From Phylloscopus collybita (lineage: Eukaryota; Chordata; Aves; Passeriformes; Phylloscopidae): DNA of 64,000 nucleotides. The DNA lies in contig JAJNNQ010000156.1 of NCBI GenBank assembly GCA_027886175.1, forward strand, positions 186,001 to 250,000, written 5' to 3'. Below are positions 12,401 to 25,200 of the stretch, one piece after another. A program made the position numbers and the translations under genes. Every line of letters begins with the position of its first letter. Positions within the stretch are counted from its first letter, which is position 1. The notes beneath the pieces are model-generated. The model was not told where the DNA came from, did no database searches, and worked only from the letters and a program-made list of their open reading frames with translations.

Positions 12401-15400
12401 TTAAAAGGGCAGACAAACTTCCATCTGGTGGGAAATTGCATTTGGGAGATATCCTCATTTGTAGGGAATTTTAGTCGGCATATGTCCACTGGCAGGCAGA
12501 CAGCATTGAACAACAAAGGTGGCCCTTTTCCATGGGAAACCAATGCGTCCTCTCCAGATTCCTGATGTCAGTTTGTATGAGGCCGTTGGCATTAGAAGGG
12601 CAGACAAACTTTCAACTGGTGGTAGACTCCATCTGGGAGATATCCTCATTTGTATGGGATTTTACTAGGCATAAGCCCAGTGGCAGGCACATAGCATTAG
12701 ACACAAACCGTGGCCCATTTCCATGGGAAACCAAAGTCTCCACCGCACGTTCCTGATGTCAGTTTGTAGGAAGCCTTTGGCTCTACAGGGGCAGACAAAC
12801 TTCCATCTGGTGGTAGATTGCACCTGGGAGACATCCTTATTTGTATGTACCCATAAGCCCAGTGGCAGGCAGACAACATTAGACACGAACGGTGGCCCTT
12901 TTCCATGGGAAACCAAAGTGTCCGCCCCAGGTTCCTGATGTCAATTTGTAGGAAGCCTTTGGCTCTACAGGGGCAGAGGAACTTCCATCTTGTAGTAGAT
13001 TGCACCCGGGAGACATCCTCATTTGCATGGAAATTTAGTGGGATTTTAATAGGCAGAAGCCTAGTGGCAGGCACACATCATTAGACACGAACAATGGACC
13101 TTTTCCATGGGAAACCAAAGTCTCCACCTCACGTTCCTGATGTCAGTTTGTAGGAGGCCTTTGGACATACAAGGGCAGACGAACTTCCATCTGGTGGTAG
13201 ATTGCACCTGGGAGATATGCTCATTTGAATAGAATTTTAGTGGAATTTTAGTAGGCATAACCACAGTGCCAGGCAGACAGCATTAGACACGAACGGTGGC
13301 CCATTCCCCGGGGAAACCAAAGTCTCCATCCCACATGCCTGATATCAGTTTGGACGAGGCCTTTGGTGCTACAAGCGCAGACAAACTTCCAACTGGTGGT
13401 AGATTCCATGTGGGAGATATCCTCATTTGTGAGGAATTTCTGCAGGCATAACTCCAGTGGCAGGCAGACAGCATTAGAAACGAACGGTGCCCCTTTTCCA
13501 TGGGAAACCAATGTCTCCACCCCACGTTCCTGATGTCAGTTTTTAGGAGGCCTTTGGTACTACAAGGGCAGAGAAACTTCCATCTGGTTGTAGATTGTAC
13601 CTGGGAGATATCCTCATTTCTATAGAATTTTAGTGGAATTTTAGTAGGCATAAGCCTAGTCGCTGTCAGACAGCATTAGACACAAACGGTGGCCCATTTC
13701 TATGGGAAACCAAAGTCTCCACCCCACGTTCCTGATGTCAGTTTTTAGGAGGCATTTGGCACTACGAGGGCAGACAAACTTCCACCTGGTGGTAGATTGC
13801 ACCTGGGAGATATCCTCATTTTTATGGAACTTCAGCAGTCATAACCACAGTGCCAGGCAGACAGCATTAGACAGGAACAGTCGTCCTTTTCCTAGGGAAA
13901 CCAAAGTCTCCACCCTAGGTTCCCGAGGGCAGTTTGTAGGAGACCTTTGGAAACACAAGGGCAGAGAAACTTCCATCTGGTGTTTGATTGCACCTGGGAG
14001 ATATTCTCATTTGTATGGAATTTAAGTGGAATTTTAGTAGGCAGAATCCCAGTGGCAGGCAGACAGAATTAGACATGAATAGTGGCCCATTTCCATGGGA
14101 AACCAAAGTCTCCACCCCAGGTTCCTGATGTCATTTTCTAGGAGGCCTCTGGCACTACAAGAGGAGGCAAACTTCCAACTGGTGGCATATTGCATCTGGG
14201 AGATATCCTCATTTGTATGTAATTTTAGTAGCCATAAGCCCAGTGGCAGGCAGACAGCATTAGACACGAACGGTGGCCCTTTTCCATGGGAAACCAAAGT
14301 GTCCGCCCCAGGTTACTGATGTCAATTTGTAGGAAGCCTTTGGCTCTACAGGGGCAGACAAACTTCCATCTGGTGGTAGATTGCACCTGGGAGACATCCT
14401 CATTTGTATGGAATTTTAGTGGGATTTTAATAGGCAGAAGCCTAGTGGCATGCACAAGTCATTAGGCACGAACGCTGCCCAATATCCATGGGAAACCAAA
14501 GTCTCCAACCCAGGCTCCTCATGTCAGTTTGTAGGATGCCTTTGGCATTAAAAGGGCAGACAAACTTCCATCTGGTGGGAAATTCCATTTGGGAGATATC
14601 CTCATTTGTAGGGAATTTTGGTAGGCTTCTGCCCACTGGCAGGCAGACAGCATTAGACAAGAACGGTGGCCCTTTTCCATGGAAAGACAAATTATCCATC
14701 CTATGTTCCTGATGTCAGTTTTTAGAAGGCTTTTGGCACTGCAAGGGCTGACAAACTTCCACCTGGTGGTAGATTGCACCTGGGAGATATCCTCATTTTT
14801 ATGGAATTTTAGTGGTATTTTAGTACTCAGAAGCCCAATGGCAGACAGACAGCATTAAACATGAATGGTGGGCCTTTTCTATAGAAAACCAAAGTCTCCA
14901 GGTGAGGTTCCGAATGTCAGTTTGAAGGAGGCCTTTGGCACTGCAAGAGCAGACAAATTTCCATCTGGTGGCATATTGCGTCTGGGAGATATCCTCATTT
15001 GTATGTAATTTCAGTAGTCATAAGTCAGTGGCAAGGAGACAGCATTAAACACCAAGGGTGGCCCTTTTCCATGAGAAACCAAAGCGTCCTCTCCAGGTTC
15101 CTGATGTCAGTTTGTAGGAGGCCGTTGCATTACAAGGGCAGACAAACTTTCAACTGGTGGTAGACTCCATCTGGGAGATATCCTCATTTTTATGGAATTT
15201 TACTAGGCATACGCCCAGTGGCAGGCACATAGCATTAGACAAAAAGGGTGGCCCATTTCCATGGGAAAACAAAGTCTCCACCGCACGTTCCTGATGTCAA
15301 TTTTTAGGAGGCCTTTGGCACTTCAAGGGCAGACAAACTTCCACCTGGTGGTAGATTGCACCTGGGACTTATCAGCATTTGTATGGAACTGCAGCAGTCA

Positions 15401-18400
15401 TAACCACAGTGCCAGGCAGACAGCATTAGACACGAACGGTTGCCCTTTTCCATGGGAAACCAAAGTCTACGCCCCAGGTTCCTGATGTTAATTTGTAGGA
15501 AGCCTTTAACACTACAAGGGCAGACAAACTTCCATCTGGTGGTAGATTGCACCTGGGAGGTATCCTCATTTGTATGGAATTTTAGTGGAATTTTAGTAGG
15601 CATAAGCCCAGTATCTGGCAGACAGCATTACACACGAACAGTGGCCCTTTTCCATGGGAAACCAAAATCTCCACCCCATGTTGCTGATGTCACTTTGTAG
15701 GAGACGTTTTCCAATATAAGGGCAGAGAAACTTCCATCTGGTTGTAGATTGCACCTGGGAGATATCCTCATTCTTATGGAGTTTTAGTGGAATTTTAGTA
15801 GGAAGAAACCCCGTGGCAGGCAGACAGCATTAGACAAGAAAAATGGCCCATTTGATGGAAAACCAAAGTCTCCACCCCTCGTTCCTGATGTCCGTTTCTA
15901 GGAGGCCTTTGGCACTACAAGGGCAGACAAACTTCCGTCTGGTGGTTGATTGCATCGTTGAGATATCCTCATTTTTATGGAATTTCATCAGGTAGAAGCC
16001 CAGTGGCAGGCAGACAGCATTAGAGAGGAACGGTGGCCCTTTTCCATGGGAAAAGAAAGTCTCCAACCAGGCTCCTGATGTCAGTTTTTAGTAGGCCTTT
16101 GGCATTAAAAGGGCAGACAAACTTCCATCTGGTGGGAAATTTTGTTAGGGAGATATCCTCATTTGTATGTAATTTCAGTAGTCATAAGCCCAGTGGCAAG
16201 GAGACAGCATTAAACAACAAGGGTGTCCCTTTTCCATGGGAAACCAAAGCCTCCTTTCCAGAATCCTGATGTCAGTTTGTAGGAGGCCTTTGGCATTACA
16301 AGGGCAGACAAACTTTCATCTGGTGGTAGACTCTATCTGGGAGATATCCTCATTTGTACGGGATTTTACTAGGCATAATCCCAGTGGCAGTCATATAGCA
16401 TTAGACACAAACCGTGGCCCATTTCCATGGGAAAACAAAGTCTCCATCTCACGTTCCTGATGTCAGTTTGTAGGATGCCTTTGGCACTACAAAGACAGAT
16501 AAACTTCCATCTGGTGGTAGATTGCACCTGGGAGATATCCTCATTTCTCTGGAATTTTATTGGAATTTTATTACGAAGATCCCCAGTGGCAGGCAGACAG
16601 CTTTAGACACGAACGGTGGCCCATTTTTATGGGAAACCAAAGTCTCCACCCCACGTTCCTGATGTCCGTTACTAGGAGGCCTTCGGCAGTACAAGGGTAG
16701 ACAAACTTCCACCTGGTGGTAGATTGCTCCTGGGAGATATCCTCATTTGTATGGACCTTCAGCAGTCATAACCACAGTGCCAGGCAGACAGCATTAGACA
16801 GGAACGGTGGTCCTTTTCCTAGGGAAACCAAAGTCTCCACACCACGTTCCCGATGTCAGGTTTTAGTAGGCCATTGACAGTACAAGGGCAGAAAAACTTC
16901 CGTCTGGTGGTTGATTGCATCGGGAAGATATCCACATTTGTATGGAATTTCAGCAGATAGAAGCCCAGTGGCAGGCAGACAGCATTAGACACGAACGGTG
17001 GCCCTTTTCCATGGGAAAACAAAGTCTCCAACCCAGGCTCCTGATGTCAGTTTGTAGGAGGCCTTTGGCACTACAAGGGCAGACAAACCTCCATCTCGTG
17101 GTGGATCGCACCTCGTAGATGTCCTTATTTGTATGGAATTTTAGTGGTATTTTAGTACTCAGAAGCCCAGTTGCAGACAGAGAGCATTAAACATGAACGG
17201 TGGGCCTTTTCCATAGGAAACCAAAGTCTCCACGCCAGGTTCCGAATGTCAGTATAAAGGAGGCCTTTGGCACTGCAAGAGCAGACAAACTTCCATCTGG
17301 TGGCATATTGCATCTGGGAGATATCCTCATTTGTATGGAACTTCAGCAGTCATAACCACAGTGCCAGGCAGACAGCATTAGACAGGAACGGTGGTCCTTT
17401 TCCATGGAAACCAAAGTCTCCACCCTAGGTTTCTGATGGCAGTTTGTAGGAGGCCTTTGGAAACATAAGGGCAGACAAACTTCCATCTGGTGTTAGTTTG
17501 CACCTGGGAGATATTCGCATTTGTATGGAATTTTAGTGGAATTTTAGTAGGCAGAATCCCAGCGGCAGGCAGACAGAATTAGACATGAATAGTGGCCCAT
17601 TTCCATGGGAAACCAAAGTCTCCACCTCACGTTCCTGATGTCAGTTTGTAAGAGGCCTTAGGCACTACAAAGGCAAAGGAAAATTCATCTGGTGGTAGAT
17701 TGCACCAGGGAGATATCCTCATTTGAATGGAATTTTAGTGGAATTTTAGTCGGCAGAATCCGAAAAGTCGCCAGATAGCATTAGACAAGAACGGTGGCCC
17801 TTTTCCATGGGAAACCAAAGTCTCCATCTCACGTTCCTGATGTCAGTTTGTAGGATGCCTTTGGCACTACAAAGGCAGATAAACTTCCATCTGGTGGTAG
17901 ATTCCATCTGGGAGATATCCTCATTTTTGTGGAATTTCAGCAGGCATGAGCCTAGTTCCAGGCAGACTGCATTAGACACTAACGGTGACCCTTTTCAATG
18001 GGACACCAAAGTCTCCACCTCACGTTCCTTATGTCAGTTTATAGGAGGCCTTTGGAACTACAAGGGCACACAAACTTCCATCTCTTGGGAGAATGCAACT
18101 GCGAGATATCCTCATTTGCATGGAATTTAAGTGGAATTCTTGTGGGCAGAATCCCAGCGGCAAATAGCGAGCATTAGACACGAACGGTGGCCCTTTTCCA
18201 TGGGAAATCAACGTCTCCACCTCACGATCTTTATATCAGTTACTATGAGGCCTTTGGCACTACAAGGGCAGACAAAATTCCATCTGCTGGTAGATTCCAC
18301 CTGGGAGATATCCTCTGTTGTATGGAATTTCAGCAGGCATATGCCCAGTTGCAGGCAGACAGCATTAGACACGAACGGTGGCCCTTTTCCATGGGAAACC

Positions 18401-19202
18401 TAAGTGTCCACCCTACGTTTAAAATGTCATTTTATACGAGGCTTTTGGCACTACAAGGGCAGAGGAACTTTCATCTGGTGGTAGATTGAACCAGGGAGGT
18501 ATCCTCATTTTTATGGAATTTTAGTGGAATTTTAGTAGGAAGAAGCCCAGTTGCAGGCAGACAGCATTAGACAGGAACGGTGGCCCTTTTCAATGGAAAA
18601 CCAAAGTCTCCACCCCACATTCCTGATGTAAATTTATACGAGGCTTTTGGCACGATAAGGGCAGACAAACTTCCAACTGGTGGTAGATTGCACGTGAGAG
18701 ATATCTTCATTTGCATGGAATTTTAGTGGAATTTTAGTAGGCAGAATCCCAATGATCGGCAGAAAGCATAAAACACAAACGGTGTCCCTTTTCCATCAGA
18801 CACGAAGGTCTCTACCCCAGTCTCCTGATGTCAGTTTCTGGGAAGCTTTTGGCACTACAAGGCTAGAAAAACTTCCACCTGGTGGTAGAGTGCATCTGGG
18901 AGATATCCTCATTTGTATGCAATTTTAGCCGGCAGAAGCCCAGTGGCAGGCAGACAGCATTAGACAGAAACAGTGGCCATTTTCCATGGGAAACCAAAGT
19001 CTCCACCTCACATTCCTGATGTCAATTTGTAGGAGGCCTTTGGCATTACAAGGGCAAACAAAACTCCATCTTGTGGGAGAATGCAACTGCGAGATATCCT
19101 CATTTGCATGGAATTTAAGTGGAATTCTTGTGGGCAGGATTCCAGCGGCAAATAGAGAGCATTAGACACGAACGGTGGCTCTTTTCCATGGGACACCAAA
19201 GC
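449..19202 (+). repeat. 191/202-bp satellite array, left arm
   Basis: This is an unbroken head-to-tail array of one satellite family, roughly 95-100 monomers by my estimate. Landmarks recur in each monomer: catgggaaaccaaagtctcc, ttcctgatgtcagtttgtag, gggcagacaaacttcc and gagatatcctcatttgta. Monomer starts fall 191 bp apart (for example 623 and 814; 6,854 and 7,045) or about 202 bp apart when an 11-bp segment (attttagtgga) is repeated. Neighbouring monomers differ at many sites, but blocks many monomers long recur much more faithfully, so there is higher-order structure. The strand given is arbitrary. A 191-bp zebra finch satellite (Tgut191A) is a reasonable comparison, but I cannot confirm identity here. 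Short open frames of about 74 codons recur with each monomer and are not genes. Confidence 0.96.
5040..14450 (+). repeat. Higher-order repeat mosaic in the left arm
   Basis: Long blocks of monomers recur at fixed offsets. About 5,040-7,390 reappears at about 10,720-13,060 (offset 5,678). About 5,886-7,040 reappears at about 8,024-9,120 (offset 2,138). About 9,340-10,730 reappears at about 13,061-14,450 (offset 3,722). Matching blocks differ at only scattered bases, much less than adjacent monomers differ. The offsets are not a single period, so this looks like repeated unequal exchange rather than one regular higher-order repeat. Block ends are approximate. Confidence 0.85.
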
Positions 19203-19210
19203 AGGGTTAT
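19195..19210. other. Satellite orientation-switch junction
   Basis: Up to about 19,200 the monomers read in the ccatgggaaaccaaag orientation. From about 19,204 onward the reverse-complement landmarks appear (gggttatgcccgctaaaatt, then ccatacaaatgag). The junction joins two different monomer positions and has no obvious perfect palindrome, so it is a simple inversion breakpoint rather than a hairpin tip. The exact base is ambiguous by a few nucleotides. Confidence 0.9.
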
Positions 19211-22200
19211 GCCCGCTAAAATTCCATACAAATGAGAATATCTCGCAGATGAAATTTACCACAAGATGGAAGTTTGCCTGACCTTGTAGTGGCAAAGGCC
19301 TACTAAAATCTGACATCGGGAACGTGGTGTGGAGACTTTGGTTTCCCATGGAAAAGGACTACCGTTCGTGTCTAATGCTGTCTGCCTGGCACTGTGGTTA
19401 TGACTGCTGAAGTTCCATACAAATGAGGTTATCTCCCAGGTGCAATCTACAACCAGGTGGAAGTTTGTCTGCCCTTGTAGTGCCAAAGGCCTCCTAAAAA
19501 GGAACATCAGAAACGCGGGCTGGAGACTTTGGTTTCCCATAGAAATGGGCCACCGTTCGTGTCTAATGCTGTCTGCCTGCCACTGGCCTACTTCCTACTA
19601 AAATTCCACTAAAATTCCAAAAAAATGAGGATATCTCCCAGGTGCAATCTACAACCAGATGGAAGTTTCTCTGCCCTTATATTGGAAAACACCTCCTACA
19701 AAGTGACATCAGCAACGTGGGGTGGAGATTTGGAATTCCCATGGAAAAGGGACACCGTTCGTGTCTAACGATGTCTGCCTCCCACTGGGGTTATGCCTGC
19801 TGAAATTCCATACAAATGAGGATATCTCCCAGATGGAATCTACCACCAGTTGGAAGTTTGTCTGCCCTTGTAGTGCCAAAGGCCTCCTAAATACTGACAT
19901 CAGGAACGTGGATTGGACTTTGGTTTCCCATGGAAAAGGGGCACCGTTTGTGCCTAATGCTATGTGCCTGCCGCTGGGCTTATGCCTAGTAAAGTTCCAT
20001 ACAAATGAGGATATCTCCCACATGGAATTGACCATCAGATGGAAGTTTGTCTGCCATTATAGTGGCAAAGGCCTCTTAAAAAACTGACATCAGGAACCAG
20101 GGGTGGAGATTTTTGTTTCCCATGGAAAAGGGCCACCGTTCGTGTCTAATGGTGTCTGCCTGCAACTGGGGTTATGCCTGCTGAAATTCCTCACAAATGA
20201 GGATATCTCCCTGATGGAATCTTCCACCAGATGGAAGTATGTCTGCCCTTATAGTGCCAAAGTCCTCCTAAAAACTGACATCAGGAACGTGGGGTGTAGA
20301 CTTTGTTTTCCCAAGGAAATTGGCCACCGTTCGAGTCTAATGCTGTCTGCCTGCCACTGGGCTTCTGCCTCCTGAAATTCCAAAGATATTTGGAAATCTC
20401 TCCGATGCAATCAACCACCTGACGGAAGTTTGTCTGCCCTTGTAATGCCAAAGGCCTCTTAAACACTGACATCAGGAACCTGGAGTGGAGACTTTGGTTT
20501 CCCATGGAAATGGGCCAGCGATCGTGTCTAATGCTATCTGCCTGCCACTGGGCTTCTGCCTGCTGAAATTCCAAAGAAATTTGGAAATCTCTCCGATGCA
20601 ATCTACCTCCTGACAGAAGTTTTTCTGCCTCTGTAATGCCAAATGCCTCCTACAAATTGACATCAGGAGCCCGGAGTGAAGACTTTGGTTTCTCATGGAA
20701 AAGAGTCAGCGTTCGTGTCTAATGCTGTCTGCCTGCCACTGGGCTTATGGCTACTGAAATTACATACAAATGAGGATATCACCCAGATGCAATATGCCAC
20801 CAGTTGCAAGTTTGTCTGCTCTTGTAGTGCCAAAGGCATCCTAGAAACGGACATCAGGAACATGGGGTGGAGATTTTGGTTTCCCATGGAAATGGGCCAC
20901 CGTTGGTGTTTAATGCTGTCGACATGCCACTGGGCTTCTGTCACTTTAATTCCACTAAAATTCCATACAAATGAGGATATCTCCAAGATGCAATATGCCA
21001 CCAGTTGGAAGTTTGTCTGTTCTTGTAGTGCAAAAGGCCTCATAAAAACTGACATCAGGAACCTGATCTGGAGACTTTGTTTTCCCCTGGAAAAGGGCCA
21101 CTATTCATGTCTAATTCTGTGTGCCTGCTGCTGGGATTCTGCGTACTAAAATTGCTCTAAAATTCTATACAAATGAGAATATCTCGCAGGTGCAATCTGC
21201 CCCCGGTTTGAAGTTTTCTGCCCTTGTAGTGCCAAAGGGCTCCTATAAACTGACATCTGAAACGTAGGATGGATGATTTGGTTTCCCATGGAAAAAGGCC
21301 ACTGTTCATGCCTAATGCTGTGTGCCTGCCACTGGGCGTATGCCTGCTAAAATTCCATGCAAATGAGGATATCTCGCAGATGCCATTTACCACCAGATGA
21401 AAGTTTGCCTGCCCTTGTAGTGGCAAAGGCCTCCTAAAATCTGACATCGGGAACGTGGTTTGGAGACTTTGGTTTCCCATGGAAAAGGACCACCGTTCGT
21501 ATCTAATGCTGTCTGCCTGGCATTGTGGTTATGACAGCTGAAGTTCCATACAAATGAGGATATATCCCAGGTGCAATCTACCACCAGGTGGAAGCTTCTC
21601 TGCCCTTGTAGTCCCAAAGGCCTCCTTTAAACTGACATCAGGACGTCGGGGTGGAGACTTTGGTTTCCCATAGAAATGGGCCACCGCTCATGTCTAATGC
21701 TGTCTGCCTGCCACTGGCCTTCTTCCTAATAAAATTCCACTAAATTTCCATAAAAAGGAAGGTATCTCCCAGGTGCAATCTACAACCAGATGGAAGTTTC
21801 TCTGCCCTTATATTGGATAACGCCTCCTACAAAGTGACATCAGCAACGTGGGGTGGAGATTTTGGTTTCCCATGGAAAAGGGCCACCGTCCGTGTCTACC
21901 GCTGTCTGCCTGCCACTGGGGTTATACCTGCTGAATTTCCTCACAAATGAGGATATCTCCCAGATGGAATCTGCCACCAGTTAAAAGTTTGTTGGCCCTT
22001 CTAGTGCCAAAGTCCTCCTAAAAACTGACATCAGGAACGTGGGGTGGAGACTTTGTTTTCCCATGGAAATGGGCCAGCGATCGTGTCTAATGCTGTCTGC
22101 CTGCCACTGGGCTTCTGCCTGCTGAAATTCCAAAGAAATTTGGAAATCTCTCCGATGCAATCTTCCTCCTGACAGAAGTTTTTCTGCCTCTGTAATGCCA

Positions 22201-25200
22201 AATGCCTCCTACAAATTGACATCAGGAGCCTGGAGTGGAGACTTTGGTTTCCCATGGAAAAGAGTCAGCGTTCGTGTCTAATGCTGTCTGCCTGCCACTG
22301 GGCTTCTGCCTTCTGAAATTCCATACAAATGAGGATATCTCCCCGATGCAATCTACCACCAGACGGAACTTTGTCGGCCCTCAAAGTGCAAAGGGCCTCC
22401 TATAAACTGACATCAGGAACCTGGACTGGAGACTTTGGTTTCCCATGGAAATGGGCCAGTGTTCGTGTCTAATGCTTTCTGCCCGGAACTGTGGTTATGA
22501 CTGCTGAAGTTCCATACAGATGAGGATATCTCCTCGGTGCTATCTACCACCCGGAGGAAGTTTGTCAGGCTGTGTAGTTCCAAAGTCCTCCGAGAAACGG
22601 ACATCCAGAACATGGGGTGGAGACTTTGCTTTCCCATAGAAATGGGCGGCCGTTCGTGTCTAATGCTCTCTGCCTGCCACTGGGCTTCTTCCTACTAAAA
22701 TTCCACTAAAATTCCTTTGAAATAAGGATATCTCCCAGGTGCAATCTACAACCAGATGGAAGATTCTCTGCCCTTGTAGTACCAAAGCCTTCCTAAAAAA
22801 CTGACATCAGGAACCAGGGGTGGAGTTTATGTTTTCCCATGGAAAAGAGCCACCGTTCGTGTCTAATGCTGTCTGCCTGCCACTGGGCTTCTGCGTGCTG
22901 GAATTCCCAAAAAATTTGGAAATCTCTCTGATGTAATCAACCACCTGACGGAAGTTCCTCTGCCCCTGTAGTGCCAAAGGCATCCTACAAATTGACATCA
23001 GGAGCCTGGAGTGGAGACTTTGGTTTCCCATGGAAAAGGGCCAGCGTTCGTGTCTAATGCTGTCTGCCTGCCACTGGGCTTATGGCTACTGAAATTACAT
23101 GCAATTGAGGATATCTCCCCGATGCAATAAGCCAGCAGTTGGAAATTTGTCTGCTCTTGTAGTGCAAAAGTCCTCCTATAAAGGGACATAAGGCACGTGG
23201 TGTGGAGACTTTGGTTTCCCATGGAAAAGGGCCACCGTTAGTGTCTAATGCTGTCGCCCGGCCACTGGGCTTATGGCTACAGAAATTACATACAAATGAG
23301 GATATCTCCAAGATGCAATATGCCACCAGTTGGAAGTTTGTCTGTTCTTGTAGTGCAAAAGGCCTCCTAAAAACTGACATCAGGAACCTGGCCTGCAGAC
23401 TTTCATTTCCCCTGGAAAAGGGCCACTATTCATGTCTAATTCTGTCTGCCTGCCGCTTGGAATCTGCGTACTAAAATTCGTCTAAAATTCTTTACAAATG
23501 AGAATATCTCTCAGGTGCAATCTACCACCACGTGGAAGTTTGTCTGCTCTTGTAGTGCCAAAGGCCTCCTAAAACATGACATCAGGAACGTGAGGATGGA
23601 TAATTTGATTTTCCATGGAAAAGGCCCATTGTTCATGTCTAATGCTGCTGCCTGCCAGTGGGTATATGCCTACTAAAATTCCATACGTATGAGGATATCT
23701 CCCAAATGCAATTTCCCACCAGATGGATGTTTGTCTACACTTTTAATGCCAAAGGCCTCCTGAAAACCGACATCAGAAGCCTGGGTTGGAGACTTCGGTT
23801 TCCCATGGAAAAGGGCCACCGTTTGTGTCTAATGCTCTCTGCCTGCCACTGGGCTTCTGCCTGCTGAAATTCCATACAAATGAGGATATCTCCCCGATGA
23901 AATAAACCAACAGACGGAAGTTTGTCTTCCCATGTACTGCAAAAGACCTCCTAAAACCTGATATCGGGAACGTAGTGTGGAGACTTAGGTTTCCCATGGA
24001 AAAAGACCACTGTTCCTGTCTAATGCTGTCTGCCTGGTACAGTGGTTATGACTGCTGAAGTTCCATAAAAATGAGGATATCTCTGCGATGCAATCAACCA
24101 CAAGATAGAAGTATGTCTGCCCTTGTAGTACCAAAGGCCTCCTACAAACTGACATCAGGAACGTGAGATGGAGACTTTGGTTTCGCAAGGAAATGGGCCA
24201 CCGTTTGTGTCTAATGCTCTCTGCCAGCCACTTGGCTTATGCCTACTAGAATTCCAATAAAATTCTCTACAAATGAGGATATCTCCCAGGTGCAATCTAC
24301 CACCTGACGGAAGTTTGTCTGCCCTTGTAGTTCCAAAGGCCTCCTACAAACTGACATCAGGAACGTGAGGTGGAGACTTTGGTTTTCTATGGAAAAGGGC
24401 CACCGTTCCTGTCTAATGCTGTCTGTCTGCCACTGGGCTTATGCCTGCTGAAATTCCAGAGAAATGAAGATATCTCCCAGATGGAATCTACCACCCGTTG
24501 GAAGTTTATCTGCCCTTGTAGTTCCAAAGGCCTCCTACAAACTGACACCAGGAACCTGGAGTGGAGACTTTGGTTTCCCATGGAAATGGGCCAGCGTTCG
24601 TGTCTAATGATATGTTCCTGCCACAGGGCTTCTGCCTATTAAAATCCCACTAAAATTCCTTACAAATGAGGATGTCTCCCAGGTGCAATCTACCACCAGA
24701 TGGAAGTTTGTCTCCCCCTGTAGAGCCAAAGGCTTCCTACAAATTGACATCAGGAACCTGGGGAGGAGACTTTGGTTTCCCATGGAAATGGGCAACCGTT
24801 GGTGTTTAATGCTGTCTACTTGCCACTGGGCTTCTGCCAGTTGAAATTCCATAGAAATGAGGATATCTCCTCGATGCAATCAACCACCAGACGGAACGTG
24901 GTCTGCCTTTGTACTGCCAAAGGCCTCCTTCAAACTGACATCAGGAACCTGGGGTTGAGACTTTGGTTTCCCATGGAAAAGGGCCACCGTTCGTGTCTAA
25001 TGCTGTCTGCTTGCCACTGGGATTATGGCTACTAAAATTACATACAAATGAGGATATCTCCCAGATGCAATATGCCACCAGATGGAAGTTTGTCTGCTCT
25101 TGCAGTGCCAAAGGCCTCCTTCAAACTGACATTCGGAACCTGGCCTGGAGTCTTCGGTTTCCTATGGAAAAGGCCCACCGTTTATGTTTAATGCTGTCTG

